NCBI GenBank assembly: GCA_945873105.1
Contig: CAMCBW010000023.1
Span: 24,106-88,105 of the forward strand
DNA from: Tangfeifania diversioriginum
GTDB taxonomy: Bacteria; Bacteroidota; Bacteroidia; Bacteroidales; Prolixibacteraceae
Reading direction: 5' to 3'
DNA: 64,000 nt
A program made the position numbers and the translations under genes. Below are positions 43,435 to 51,771 of this stretch, piece by piece; the stretch's first letter is position 1, and every line of letters starts with the position of its first letter. The notes beneath the pieces were generated by a model, which ran no database searches, was not told the origin of the DNA, and was given only the letters and a program-made list of their open reading frames with translations.

Positions 43435-44622
43435 TTAGTAAATCATCTCCTCCCTGAAATTCTCTACAATTGAGGCGAATGAGTTGGCAACCGACTGGCC
43501 AAGTCCACACTTGGCGGTAAATTGCATTGTTTCGCTTAGCTTGAGCAGTTTATTGAGATAGGGTGCCGGTCTTTCCCCTTTTTTTACGGCTTTTATTCCT
43601 GCCAGCAGTTGTTGGCAACCAATCCTGCAAGGAGTACATTGACCACAGGACTCCTCCCTGAAAAATTCGAGGTAGTTGTCCAGCAGGTTGTACATGGAGC
43701 GGGAGCTGTTGAAAAGCATCATGGATCCGCCTGTTGGCAGGGAGATACCAACCAGTTTTCCCTGGTAGCCAATTGCCGTTTCATGGAATTTTTTCCTTGG
43801 CACCAAAAAGCCGGAGGCACCGCCAACCTGGACAGCTTTGGTATCCCCATCCCCGAACTCATCGACAAAATCTGACAGGCTCATTCCCAATTCCAGTTCA
43901 TAGATGCCGGGTTTTGGGGTATCTCCGGAGATGGAGAATAGTTTGGACCCTCTTGAATATTGCACCCCCAGGTCGTAGAATTTTTTGGCTCCGTATTTGA
44001 AGATGGTATAGGTGTGGGCAAGGGTTTCAACATTGTTGATCACAGTAGGCTTTTTCCTGTAGCCACTGATGGAGGGGTAGGGAGGCTTGTTTCTGGGTTC
44101 CCCTCTTTTTCCCTCAAGCGATTCAAAAAGAGCGGTCTCCTCCCCACAAATATAGGCTCCGCTGCCCATAAAGATTTTAACTGTGAAATCCAGATTTATT
44201 TTTTTACAGAAGTAGCTGAACTCGTTGATGGCCTCGTTCAATGGTTTCTCCAAGAATTTGTATTCACCACGAAGATAGATTATGCCGTTTTTGGCTCCCA
44301 CAATGAAACCGCATACTGCCATGGCTGTCAGAACTTTGTAGGGAACTCTTGTGAGAATTTCACGGTCCTTGAAGGTTCCTGGTTCTCCTTCGTCGGCATT
44401 GCAAATGACATACTTTTCATCGCTCTCTACCTCTGAAGTCAATTTCCATTTTAATCCTGTAGGGAAACCAGCCCCGCCACGCCCCTTTAATTCGGAGCTA
44501 ATCAACTCATTGATCAATTCTTGTTTGGGTCTCTGGATAGATTTCTGCAATATTTTCTCCCAGTCCGTATCCTGGACGAAAATAAAGTCAACCCGTTTTA
44601 GCAAAAGATGTTGCTCGATCAT
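43435..44622 (-). CDS. NuoF-like NADH/FMN subunit of the hydrogenase (short form)
   Basis: Flavoprotein subunit that binds NADH and FMN and passes electrons to the hydrogenase. 395 residues covering only the NuoF core: FMN/NADH loops 'GRGGAGFPTGLKW' (about 48-60) and 'GSGAYICGEETALFESLEGKRGEPR' region (about 150-178), the SLBB part ('VQVGGASGF'), and the N3-type [4Fe-4S] motif 'ESCGQCTPCRIGC' with the distal Cys in 'AKCGLG'. It lacks the N-terminal thioredoxin-like [2Fe-2S] domain and the C-terminal two-cluster ferredoxin domain found in the roughly 600-residue HydB/HndC of electron-bifurcating complexes. It lies between the NuoE-like and hydA genes. Confidence 0.93.
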   Translation of the reverse strand: MIEQHLLLKRVDFIFVQDTDWEKILQKSIQRPKQELINELISSELKGRGGAGFPTGLKWKLTSEVESDEKYVICNADEGEPGTFKDREILTRVPYKVLTAMAVCGFIVGAKNGIIYLRGEYKFLEKPLNEAINEFSYFCKKINLDFTVKIFMGSGAYICGEETALFESLEGKRGEPRNKPPYPSISGYRKKPTVINNVETLAHTYTIFKYGAKKFYDLGVQYSRGSKLFSISGDTPKPGIYELELGMSLSDFVDEFGDGDTKAVQVGGASGFLVPRKKFHETAIGYQGKLVGISLPTGGSMMLFNSSRSMYNLLDNYLEFFREESCGQCTPCRIGCQQLLAGIKAVKKGERPAPYLNKLLKLSETMQFTAKCGLGQSVANSFASIVENFREEMIY

Positions 44623-44715
44623 GGGGATTGTTTGAAGAGTTTGAAATGTTTATGATGATTGAAATGTTCTTGAATTTCAATAAATCCAAACCGGAGGAGA
44701 CCATGCAATGGCCTT

Positions 44716-45186
44716 TCAGAGCTCCTTTTTAAGATACTCTCCCAGTATTTCGCGAACTTTTTCGGGTGTCAGTTCGGTGAAGACTTCATGGTTGATCACC
44801 ATGGCAGGAGCTTTGTGGCACCATCCCAGGCAGTTGGTCTCTACAAGGCTAAACCTGCCATCCGGAGTGGTTTGACCGATGTCAATTTTAAGCATCTCTT
44901 TGATTGCCAGCAAAATCTGGTTTTTGCCTTTCATGGAGCAGGAGATGGTCTTACAAACACGAATGGTGAATTTTCCCATTTTTCTGTGCTCCAGGAAGGA
45001 ATAGAAGGTTGCCGTTCCAAATACTTCGGCTGCTGGCAGATCCAGTTCTTTCGAGATCTCCACCATCGATTTTTGAGAGAGATAATTTTCGTGCTCTACC
45101 ACCCCTTGCAAGATGGGCAAAAGGCTTTCCCGGGTTCGGCCGTGAAGATCGGCCAGCGCAACAATTCGTCTGTGCAATGAATCCAT
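44716..45186 (-). CDS. NuoE-like thioredoxin-fold [2Fe-2S] subunit of the hydrogenase
   Basis: 156-residue small subunit (HydC/HymA/HndA type) that carries one [2Fe-2S] cluster. The helical N-terminus (about 1-75, 'LPILQGVVEHENYLSQ', 'ELDLPAAEVFGTATFYSFLE') precedes the thioredoxin-like domain with 'CKTISC' (CX4C) and 'CLGWC' (CX3C), the expected four ligands. It is the first gene of the NuoE-NuoF-HydA set on the - strand, 93 bp before the NuoF-like gene. I see no TAnnTTTG box in the gap upstream of it. Confidence 0.93.
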   Translation of the reverse strand: MDSLHRRIVALADLHGRTRESLLPILQGVVEHENYLSQKSMVEISKELDLPAAEVFGTATFYSFLEHRKMGKFTIRVCKTISCSMKGKNQILLAIKEMLKIDIGQTTPDGRFSLVETNCLGWCHKAPAMVINHEVFTELTPEKVREILGEYLKKEL

Positions 45187-45308
45187 ATTGGTAAGATTTA
45201 GTTAGTCAAAAAAAATACCGGATTCGGTTGCCCTAAATTAAATGAATCATTTTGAGGAAACAACTACAGAAACATGTTTTAAATCATATTTTTAGCTAAA
45301 AACAAAAA

Positions 45309-45326
45309 AACCGGCTTTTGCCGGTT
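45309..45326 (-). terminator. Rho-independent terminator after the DHOD-like gene
   Basis: AACCGGC (45309-45315) and GCCGGTT (45320-45326) form a perfect 7-bp stem with a TTTT/AAAA loop. On the - strand it begins 10 bp after the stop of the dihydroorotate-dehydrogenase-like gene and is followed by TTTTTTTGTT. A good intrinsic terminator. Confidence 0.85.
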
Positions 45327-45335
45327 CTTTTGTTT

Positions 45336-46349
45336 TCAGATCATTGGGTATTTCTTGAAGATTTCTGTCGATTTCATCAGAATATCTACATAATGGGCCC
45401 TTCGGTAGGCATAGGGTTCCTTGCTCATTTTCATCGAAAGTTTCCCTTTGAAATCATCGATGGTTTTGTATCCTTTTGCATCCATCCAACCCTCCAGTGT
45501 TTCTATCATCTGGGTAACGTGTGAAGCCTTGTTCTTGTAAATGGTACTTACGGCTTGTACTGAACTTGCACCTGCCAAAAGCATTTTGACCACATCTGCG
45601 CCATCGGAGATTCCCCTGCTGGCACACATATCTGCTTTGATATTCCCATACAGGAGACCAATAAACCGAAGGGTAATCTGGTAATCCTTTTCGTGGGTAA
45701 GATCGAAGGGGAAGAAAAATTCTTCAGTTTCAATGTTGATTTCAGGTTGGAAAAAACGGTTGAAAACCACTATTCCATCAGCCCCTGCTTTGTCTGCCTG
45801 GCCGATAAAATGAAGGGGATTGGCATAAAATGGGGAGAGTTTAACACTGATCGGGATCTTCACCAATTTTTTCAATTTTTTCAAAATGTCAATTTGGTGG
45901 GCCTCTATTTTGGCACTGTCATTTGCAGCGTCTGTGGGAACATCGTAGAAATTAAGTTCGAGTCCTGCAATCCCTGTTTTTTCAAGTTGTACGGCATAAT
46001 CTTCCCACGATTGGTCGTAAATCGCATTTAGACTCGCAAATACCGGTATATTCACGTTCTTGATGAGCTTTGAAAGATTGTAAAGGTGCTCTCCTGCACC
46101 GCTGTGTTTAATTTCCGGGAAGATATTCCCCATTTCGGCATTGCGGTAGCTGTATTCGCCCACCTGTTCATCGAGCTGGATCTGTTCAAGGTTGATCTGT
46201 TCCTCGAACAGTGACCGGTAAACAATTGCTGCTATCCCTGCACGTTCTAATTTCTTGATTGCGTTGAGGTCTTCTACCAGGCTTGATGCACCGAGTATAA
46301 TGGGATTTTTTAACTCAACCCCCATAAATTTTGTTCTAAGATCTGCCAT
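45336..46349 (-). CDS. Dihydroorotate dehydrogenase-like FMN flavoprotein
   Basis: 337-residue TIM-barrel flavoprotein related to class 1 dihydroorotate dehydrogenase (PyrD). Visible: 'MGVELKNPIILGASSLVED' at the start (strand 1), 'VFASLNA', 'ISVKLSPF' (strand with the FMN-binding Lys), 'ADGIVVFNRFF' (family 'N' after the strand) and 'ADMCASRGISDGADVVKMLLAGASSVQ' for phosphate binding. The catalytic Cys/Ser loop of true PyrD is not obvious, so the substrate may differ; such PyrD-like proteins are usually annotated only by homology. Single-gene unit bounded by a terminator on each side. Confidence 0.87.
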   Translation of the reverse strand: MADLRTKFMGVELKNPIILGASSLVEDLNAIKKLERAGIAAIVYRSLFEEQINLEQIQLDEQVGEYSYRNAEMGNIFPEIKHSGAGEHLYNLSKLIKNVNIPVFASLNAIYDQSWEDYAVQLEKTGIAGLELNFYDVPTDAANDSAKIEAHQIDILKKLKKLVKIPISVKLSPFYANPLHFIGQADKAGADGIVVFNRFFQPEINIETEEFFFPFDLTHEKDYQITLRFIGLLYGNIKADMCASRGISDGADVVKMLLAGASSVQAVSTIYKNKASHVTQMIETLEGWMDAKGYKTIDDFKGKLSMKMSKEPYAYRRAHYVDILMKSTEIFKKYPMI

Positions 46350-46416
46350 AGTTTCACTTTTTTATCACTTTGTAATATTAGGAATTATTGTCTTTTTCCG
46401 GTAGCCATAAACAAAA

Positions 46417-46440
46417 AAATACCGCGTTTCGGCGGTATTT
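46417..46440 (-). terminator. Rho-independent terminator after the membrane pyrophosphatase gene
   Basis: AAATACCGC (46417-46425) and GCGGTATTT (46432-46440) form a perfect 9-bp stem with a 6-nt loop, flanked by A and T runs on both sides, so it could work on both strands. It lies about 60 bp after the pyrophosphatase stop. Confidence 0.8.
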
Positions 46441-46499
46441 TTTTATACGGAGTGACCTGAAATTTTGTTTTCAAATAACGGCACAATTTAGTTACCCAA

Positions 46500-48695
46500 T
46501 TAAAAATAGATCAACAGGTTCATCGACAAGGTAACACCTACCATTACAATGGATACCATGGTCATCAGTTTGATCAGAATGTTAAGGCTTGGGCCGGAAG
46601 TATCCTTGAATGGGTCACCGACTGTATCGCCAATAACTGCTGCACTATGAGCGGCACTTCTTTTGCCACCATGGTGTCCCTCTTCGATGTATTTTTTGGC
46701 ATTGTCCCAGGCTCCTCCGGCATTGGCCATAAATACAGCCAGAATAAATCCGGTAACTGTACTACCCAGTAGCAATCCCATCACGCCGGGAATACCGAAC
46801 AATACGCCTACTATGATCGGAATGGAAATGGCCAGCAGAGATGGAGTCAGCATCTCTTTTTGCGCAGCCTTTGTCGAAATCTCTACACACTTAGCATAAT
46901 CAGGCTCTGCTTTCCCTTCCATAATGCCAGCGATCTCACGGAATTGGCGACGTACTTCATCCACCATTTTCTGCGCTGCGCGCCCAACTGCGTTCATGGT
47001 CATGCCGCAGAAAAGGAAGGCTGCCATTCCACCAATAAATGCGCCAACCAGCACCAGCGGATTCATAAATGTGACATCAAATGCGGCCAAAACATCAATG
47101 AGTGTACCACTTTTTAATTGGGCGGTAAGCGGATGTTCGGGGTGAAAATGAACCATTCCTACACGAGCTTCCTCCAGGAAGGAGGCAAGCAGCGCGAGTG
47201 CTGTCAAGGCGGCAGAACCAATGGCAAAACCTTTTCCGGTAGCGGCAGTGGTATTACCAAGTGTGTCAAGTGCATCGGTGCGTTTGCGAACTTCAGGTCC
47301 CAACTTGGCCATTTCCGCATTACCACCTGCATTGTCAGCAATTGGTCCGTAAGCATCTGTGGCAAGGGTTATACCCAATGTTGACAACATACCTACAGCC
47401 GATATGGCAATCCCGTAAAGTCCCATGCTGAAATCTTTCATGTGCCAGCCTGAGGCAAAACCAAAAGATAAGATGATGGCAGCACCTACGATCAATACAG
47501 GAAATGCAGTTGACATCATGCCGGTTCCGATCCCTGAAATAATAACCGTAGCAGGACCAGTGGTGGAAGAATCTGCAATCTTCCTGGTAGGGCTGTAAGA
47601 GGAAGAGGTATAATACTCAGTAACCTGCCCGATACCAATACCGGCGAGAAGTCCTGAAATCATAGCCATCCAGATTCCGGTATAATTGGGCAGTTTAAGC
47701 CAATAGAGAATAAAGAAGGAGAGAATAGCAATACCAGCGGCGGCACTGTTAACCCCAATTCCAAGTGCACTGAGCAGCTGTTTCTGTGTGGCTCCCTCTT
47801 TGGTACGTACAAGAAAAATTCCCATAATGGAAAGTATGGTTCCCACAGCAGCAATTAACATGGGGGCCATTACAGCCTTGAATTGCATGGTTGTTCCCAG
47901 GGCAGCAAATCCGGCAGCTCCAAGCGCAGCAGTTGATAGGATGGCACCACAATAAGATTCGTACAAGTCGGCGCCCATTCCGGCAACATCACCTACGTTG
48001 TCGCCCACGTTGTCTGCAATGGTGGCAGGATTGCGCGGATCATCTTCAGGGATCCCAGCTTCTACTTTGCCCACGAGGTCAGCACCAACATCGGCTGCCT
48101 TGGTAAAGATACCACCACCAACACGCGCAAAGAGCGCTTGTGTCGAGGCTCCCATTCCGAAGGTCAGGGTAGTAGTGGTGATAATATTTAGGTTAGTTCC
48201 ATCCAGGGTAGCACCCGCAGGATAGATCCAGTTTAAAACGATAAACCACAGTGAAATGTCAAGCAAGGCAAGACCAACAACCACCAGCCCCATGACTGCA
48301 CCACTCCGGAATGCTACTACCAGGCCCCTGTTCAGGGATTGGTTGGCTGCGTGTGCGGCCCTTGCGGAGGCATAGGTTGCTGTTTTCATTCCAAAGAAGC
48401 CGGCTAATCCGGAGAAAAAACCTCCGGTAAGGAAGGCAAACGGAACGAAAGGATTTTGAATCTTCAATCCATACGCTAAAAAGGAAAAGAAAAGCGCCAG
48501 AAAAATAAATACCAGGATTACAATCTTGTACTGTTGACGAAGATAAGCCATGGCGCCTACCCGAACGTGCTTGGCTATTTTTTTCATCAGGTCAGTACCT
48601 TCACTGTAACTCATCATGTCTTTGTAGAAATAGTAAGCAAACAGCAAAGCCACGATGGAAGAGGCTGGAATCACCCAAAAAATCGGATCAATCAT
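46500..48695 (-). CDS. hppA: Membrane-bound ion-pumping pyrophosphatase, K+-dependent type
   Basis: Integral membrane enzyme of 731 residues that couples pyrophosphate hydrolysis to H+ or Na+ export. About 16 hydrophobic segments are visible. Substrate-site motifs are intact: '[35 protein letters not shown]' (in pieces, about 200-236), '[12 protein letters not shown]', and the C-terminal '[22 protein letters not shown]'. In '[11 protein letters not shown]' the position that is Lys in K+-independent enzymes is Ala, which indicates the K+-dependent subfamily. Whether H+ or Na+ is pumped cannot be read with confidence. In a fermenting cell it would save energy from biosynthetic pyrophosphate. 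Single-gene unit with its own terminator. Confidence 0.96.
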   Translation of the reverse strand: MIDPIFWVIPASSIVALLFAYYFYKDMMSYSEGTDLMKKIAKHVRVGAMAYLRQQYKIVILVFIFLALFFSFLAYGLKIQNPFVPFAFLTGGFFSGLAGFFGMKTATYASARAAHAANQSLNRGLVVAFRSGAVMGLVVVGLALLDISLWFIVLNWIYPAGATLDGTNLNIITTTTLTFGMGASTQALFARVGGGIFTKAADVGADLVGKVEAGIPEDDPRNPATIADNVGDNVGDVAGMGADLYESYCGAILSTAALGAAGFAALGTTMQFKAVMAPMLIAAVGTILSIMGIFLVRTKEGATQKQLLSALGIGVNSAAAGIAILSFFILYWLKLPNYTGIWMAMISGLLAGIGIGQVTEYYTSSSYSPTRKIADSSTTGPATVIISGIGTGMMSTAFPVLIVGAAIILSFGFASGWHMKDFSMGLYGIAISAVGMLSTLGITLATDAYGPIADNAGGNAEMAKLGPEVRKRTDALDTLGNTTAATGKGFAIGSAALTALALLASFLEEARVGMVHFHPEHPLTAQLKSGTLIDVLAAFDVTFMNPLVLVGAFIGGMAAFLFCGMTMNAVGRAAQKMVDEVRRQFREIAGIMEGKAEPDYAKCVEISTKAAQKEMLTPSLLAISIPIIVGVLFGIPGVMGLLLGSTVTGFILAVFMANAGGAWDNAKKYIEEGHHGGKRSAAHSAAVIGDTVGDPFKDTSGPSLNILIKLMTMVSIVMVGVTLSMNLLIYF

Positions 48696-49032
48696 GTCTG
48701 TTAATTTTGTAAATGTTCAACATAAGTTTTAGGAGCAATTTGGTTTAAGGCCAAATTACGTCCAAAGTTGTTAAAAAATTTCAGACGAAAATGGGCTGCT
48801 ATATTAAGATAACATTAATTCATAACTGTCATTTTATCAATTATATAGATGTATGTAGATTGGTGCATTTGTTTCTCAAAAAGAGAAATAAATTCTGCTA
48901 ATTAATTGAACCATTTATGGAAGAGGGATGAATGTACGCAACAGCACAAGGCAGCTCATTAATTATTTTATAAATTTGAAATGAGAACCCAATCGATCAA
49001 CTGCAACCATTTCACTACTATAAATCCTGCTT
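48696..49032. other. 337-bp divergent gap between hppA (-) and the rhamnosidase gene (+)
   Basis: AT-rich, without coding potential I can support. The + strand carries one TAnnTTTG box (48971-48978, listed separately). I found no matching box on the - strand for hppA. Confidence 0.5.
48971..48978 (+). promoter_or_regulatory. Candidate -7 box for the rhamnosidase-GH92 operon
   Basis: TAAATTTG matches TAnnTTTG and lies 54 bp before the ATG at 49033, giving a leader of about 48 nt. No TTTG is seen at the -33 position. Confidence 0.45.
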
Positions 49033-51771
49033 ATGACCAGATTTCTCCATTTATGTTTGACAATTTTGTCACTATTGGTTGGTCTAATGTCCGCGGAGGC
49101 CATTGATCAAAACAGCTGTTCACTTCGAATATCTGGTCTTACCTGTGAAAATCTTACCGATCCGTTGGGTATGGAGGTAGTCGCTCCTCAATTGGGATGG
49201 GAGTTAAATACCGGACAAAGAAATCAGCGGCAAATTGCTTACCAGATTTTGGTGGCAGATCAGGAAGAGTTACTGCAACATGACCACGGTAATTTCTGGG
49301 ATTCGGGTAAAATTATTTCATCGGCAACAACCAATCTGCCCTATCGTGGAAAATTGCTCCCTTCCCGGTTGAAACTTTACTGGAAAGTGAGGGTTTGGGA
49401 TGGATCCGGCAAGCCATCTCCCTGGAGTGCTGTCGCAACCTGGGAGATGGGATTTTTAAAGCGTACGGACTGGCAGGCCAAATGGATTGGTGCTGGTGAA
49501 GACTCTTTTCCCGATTCGGCAGTAACCGGACCGGCTCCCTATTTCAGAAAACTATTCAGGGCGGATACTGACATTGTTTCAGCCAGGATAAGGGTTTGCG
49601 GACTCGGATTTTATACCTTGTCATTGAACGCTAGGATGGTTGGAAATCAGGTGCTGGCTCCGGCACAAACCAACTACGACCTGCGCAAATTGCAGAAATT
49701 GATCTATTACCATGATGACCAATCCCGGCAACGGGTTCTGTACAATACATTCGACGTGACAAGGCAGTTAAAATCCGGGGAGAATGTAATTGGTATGGTG
49801 CTTGGCAACGGGTGGTACAACCAGCGTGAAAGAACAGTGGAGGGATGCATGTGGTACAACACACCAAGGTTGATTTTTCAAATGGAGATCGATTACAGGG
49901 ATGGAACCAAACAATTAGTTTGCAGTGACAAGAGCTGGAAAATGTCAGATGGTCCCCTACGTAAGGATGGAATTTTTACAGGGGAAGTCTACGATGCCAG
50001 ACTTGAACTGGGGAATTGGATAAGTACAAGGTACGATGATGCAAATTGGAAAAATGCCCTGGAGGTGAACGCTCCTACCGGTCAACTTCAGTCCCAGCTT
50101 GCCCCGCCGGACAGAATTGTAAGGGTGATACACCCCAAATTTCTGGGCGCAGACAAAGCAGGCAAATATTTGTTTGATGCCGGAGAGATGATCTCCGGTT
50201 GGGTATTGATCAAATTGCATGGCCAGCGTGGGGATACCATTCGAATCAGGCACCTGGAAGAGCTGGGCAAGGATTACAACCAGATGGATATTTATGTATT
50301 GAAAGGTGCGGAGGAAGAATATTATGCACCACGTTTTACCTGGCATGCTTTTCGGCAGATTGAGATTAGTGGTTTAAAATACCAACCCGCTGCTGAAGAT
50401 CTCCAGGTAAAGGTCGTACATACCGATGTGGCTCAGGTGGGCAATTTTGAGTGTTCCAATCCGCTTTTCAACAAATTATTTCAAAATTTCGTCCGGACCC
50501 AGCTGGGAAACCTTCACGGTAGTATCAGCAGTGACTGCCCGCACAGGGAAAGACTGGGTTACACGGGGGATGGTCAGGTAGCCATTGAAGCGGCCATCTA
50601 CAGTTTTGACCTGACCCGTTTGTACCAGAAATGGTTTCTGGACATGGAGGATGCCCGTAACCACAAAACCGGTTATGTTCCGCATACAGCTCCATTTGGA
50701 GGTGGGGGAGGAGGTCCGGCATGGGGTTCGGCCTTTGTGATTATGCCTTGGGTATACTACCGGCATTACGGTGACAAAACGGTGCTTCAGACCCATTACG
50801 AGGGAATGAAGCAGTGGGTCTCTTACCTCGCAACCCGTTGTGATTCTTCCGGAATAGTTGTCAGGGAGGAACCCAAAGGGTGGTGTCTGGGTGACTGGGC
50901 AACCCCTGAAAAGATCAAGCTTTCGCCGGAATTGGTCAATACCTGCTACTATTTTTATGTCACGGATCTAATGACCCGGATCGCCGCTGTTTTGGAAAAT
51001 CACCAGGATGAAAAAGCCTTCAGGGTACTGGCTGAAACGATCAAAATCAACATCAACAGGAAATTTTACCGGGTATCCGAAGCCTGTTACCTGGATGGAA
51101 AACAGGGAGCCAACCTCTTTCCGCTGGCTTTTGGCATAACACCTGAAAAGGAGCAGCCACACGTATTTGAGACCATTGTAAGACTTCTTACCCTGCAGAA
51201 AAATCACTTCGATACCGGAATCCTGGCTACGCCTTTGCTGTTGCAAGTATTGACAGACCATGGTCGGGCAGATCTGGCTTTTGAGGTGATGAACCAAAAG
51301 GATTTTCCGGGTTTTGGCCATTACATTCTTGGTAAAAACGCCACCACACTCTGGGAAAACTGGAATGGGGCAAGTTCCCATTCCCATCCTATGTATGGCA
51401 GCGTTGTTGCCTGGTTTTTCAATACCCTTGCCGGGATTTCGCCGGTTGGCCCGGGATCAGGCTGGCAGAATTTTGTAATCAATCCATACATTGACAATGA
51501 GCTTAATTTTGCCAAAGCATCTTATCGGTCAGTATATGGAAGGATCTCCTCCTCCTGGGTGAAAGAGAAGGGATATTTGATGCTGGAGGTTGAAATACCA
51601 GCGAATACGACTGCCACAATTCATTTTCCTTGTATAAAACCGGAACAGATTTTTGAGAATGGCAGGAGTTTAATGCAGCATTCGGAGTTCATCTTTCAGG
51701 GTACTGAAAAGGGAAAAACACTTTTCACGGTTGGTTCGGGTAAATACCTGTTTAAAACTATCCTGCCATGA
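49033..51771 (+). CDS. Glycoside hydrolase family 78 alpha-L-rhamnosidase
   Basis: 912-residue secreted inverting alpha-L-rhamnosidase. Signal peptide 1-24 ('LTILSLLVGLMSAEA'). An N-terminal fibronectin-like domain ('LGWELNTGQRNQRQIAYQILVAD'), two beta-sandwich carbohydrate-binding-like domains, the (alpha/alpha)6 catalytic domain with 'SSDCPHRERLGYTGDGQVAIEA' (the Asp/Arg/Asp cluster that defines the family), and a C-terminal beta domain ('GPGSGWQNFVINPYI'). Length is normal for the family. Its stop overlaps the next GH92 start by 4 bp (ATGA), so the two proteins are made together, which suggests a substrate with both rhamnose and mannose or similar sugars. Confidence 0.95.
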   Translation: MTRFLHLCLTILSLLVGLMSAEAIDQNSCSLRISGLTCENLTDPLGMEVVAPQLGWELNTGQRNQRQIAYQILVADQEELLQHDHGNFWDSGKIISSATTNLPYRGKLLPSRLKLYWKVRVWDGSGKPSPWSAVATWEMGFLKRTDWQAKWIGAGEDSFPDSAVTGPAPYFRKLFRADTDIVSARIRVCGLGFYTLSLNARMVGNQVLAPAQTNYDLRKLQKLIYYHDDQSRQRVLYNTFDVTRQLKSGENVIGMVLGNGWYNQRERTVEGCMWYNTPRLIFQMEIDYRDGTKQLVCSDKSWKMSDGPLRKDGIFTGEVYDARLELGNWISTRYDDANWKNALEVNAPTGQLQSQLAPPDRIVRVIHPKFLGADKAGKYLFDAGEMISGWVLIKLHGQRGDTIRIRHLEELGKDYNQMDIYVLKGAEEEYYAPRFTWHAFRQIEISGLKYQPAAEDLQVKVVHTDVAQVGNFECSNPLFNKLFQNFVRTQLGNLHGSISSDCPHRERLGYTGDGQVAIEAAIYSFDLTRLYQKWFLDMEDARNHKTGYVPHTAPFGGGGGGPAWGSAFVIMPWVYYRHYGDKTVLQTHYEGMKQWVSYLATRCDSSGIVVREEPKGWCLGDWATPEKIKLSPELVNTCYYFYVTDLMTRIAAVLENHQDEKAFRVLAETIKININRKFYRVSEACYLDGKQGANLFPLAFGITPEKEQPHVFETIVRLLTLQKNHFDTGILATPLLLQVLTDHGRADLAFEVMNQKDFPGFGHYILGKNATTLWENWNGASSHSHPMYGSVVAWFFNTLAGISPVGPGSGWQNFVINPYIDNELNFAKASYRSVYGRISSSWVKEKGYLMLEVEIPANTTATIHFPCIKPEQIFENGRSLMQHSEFIFQGTEKGKTLFTVGSGKYLFKTILP

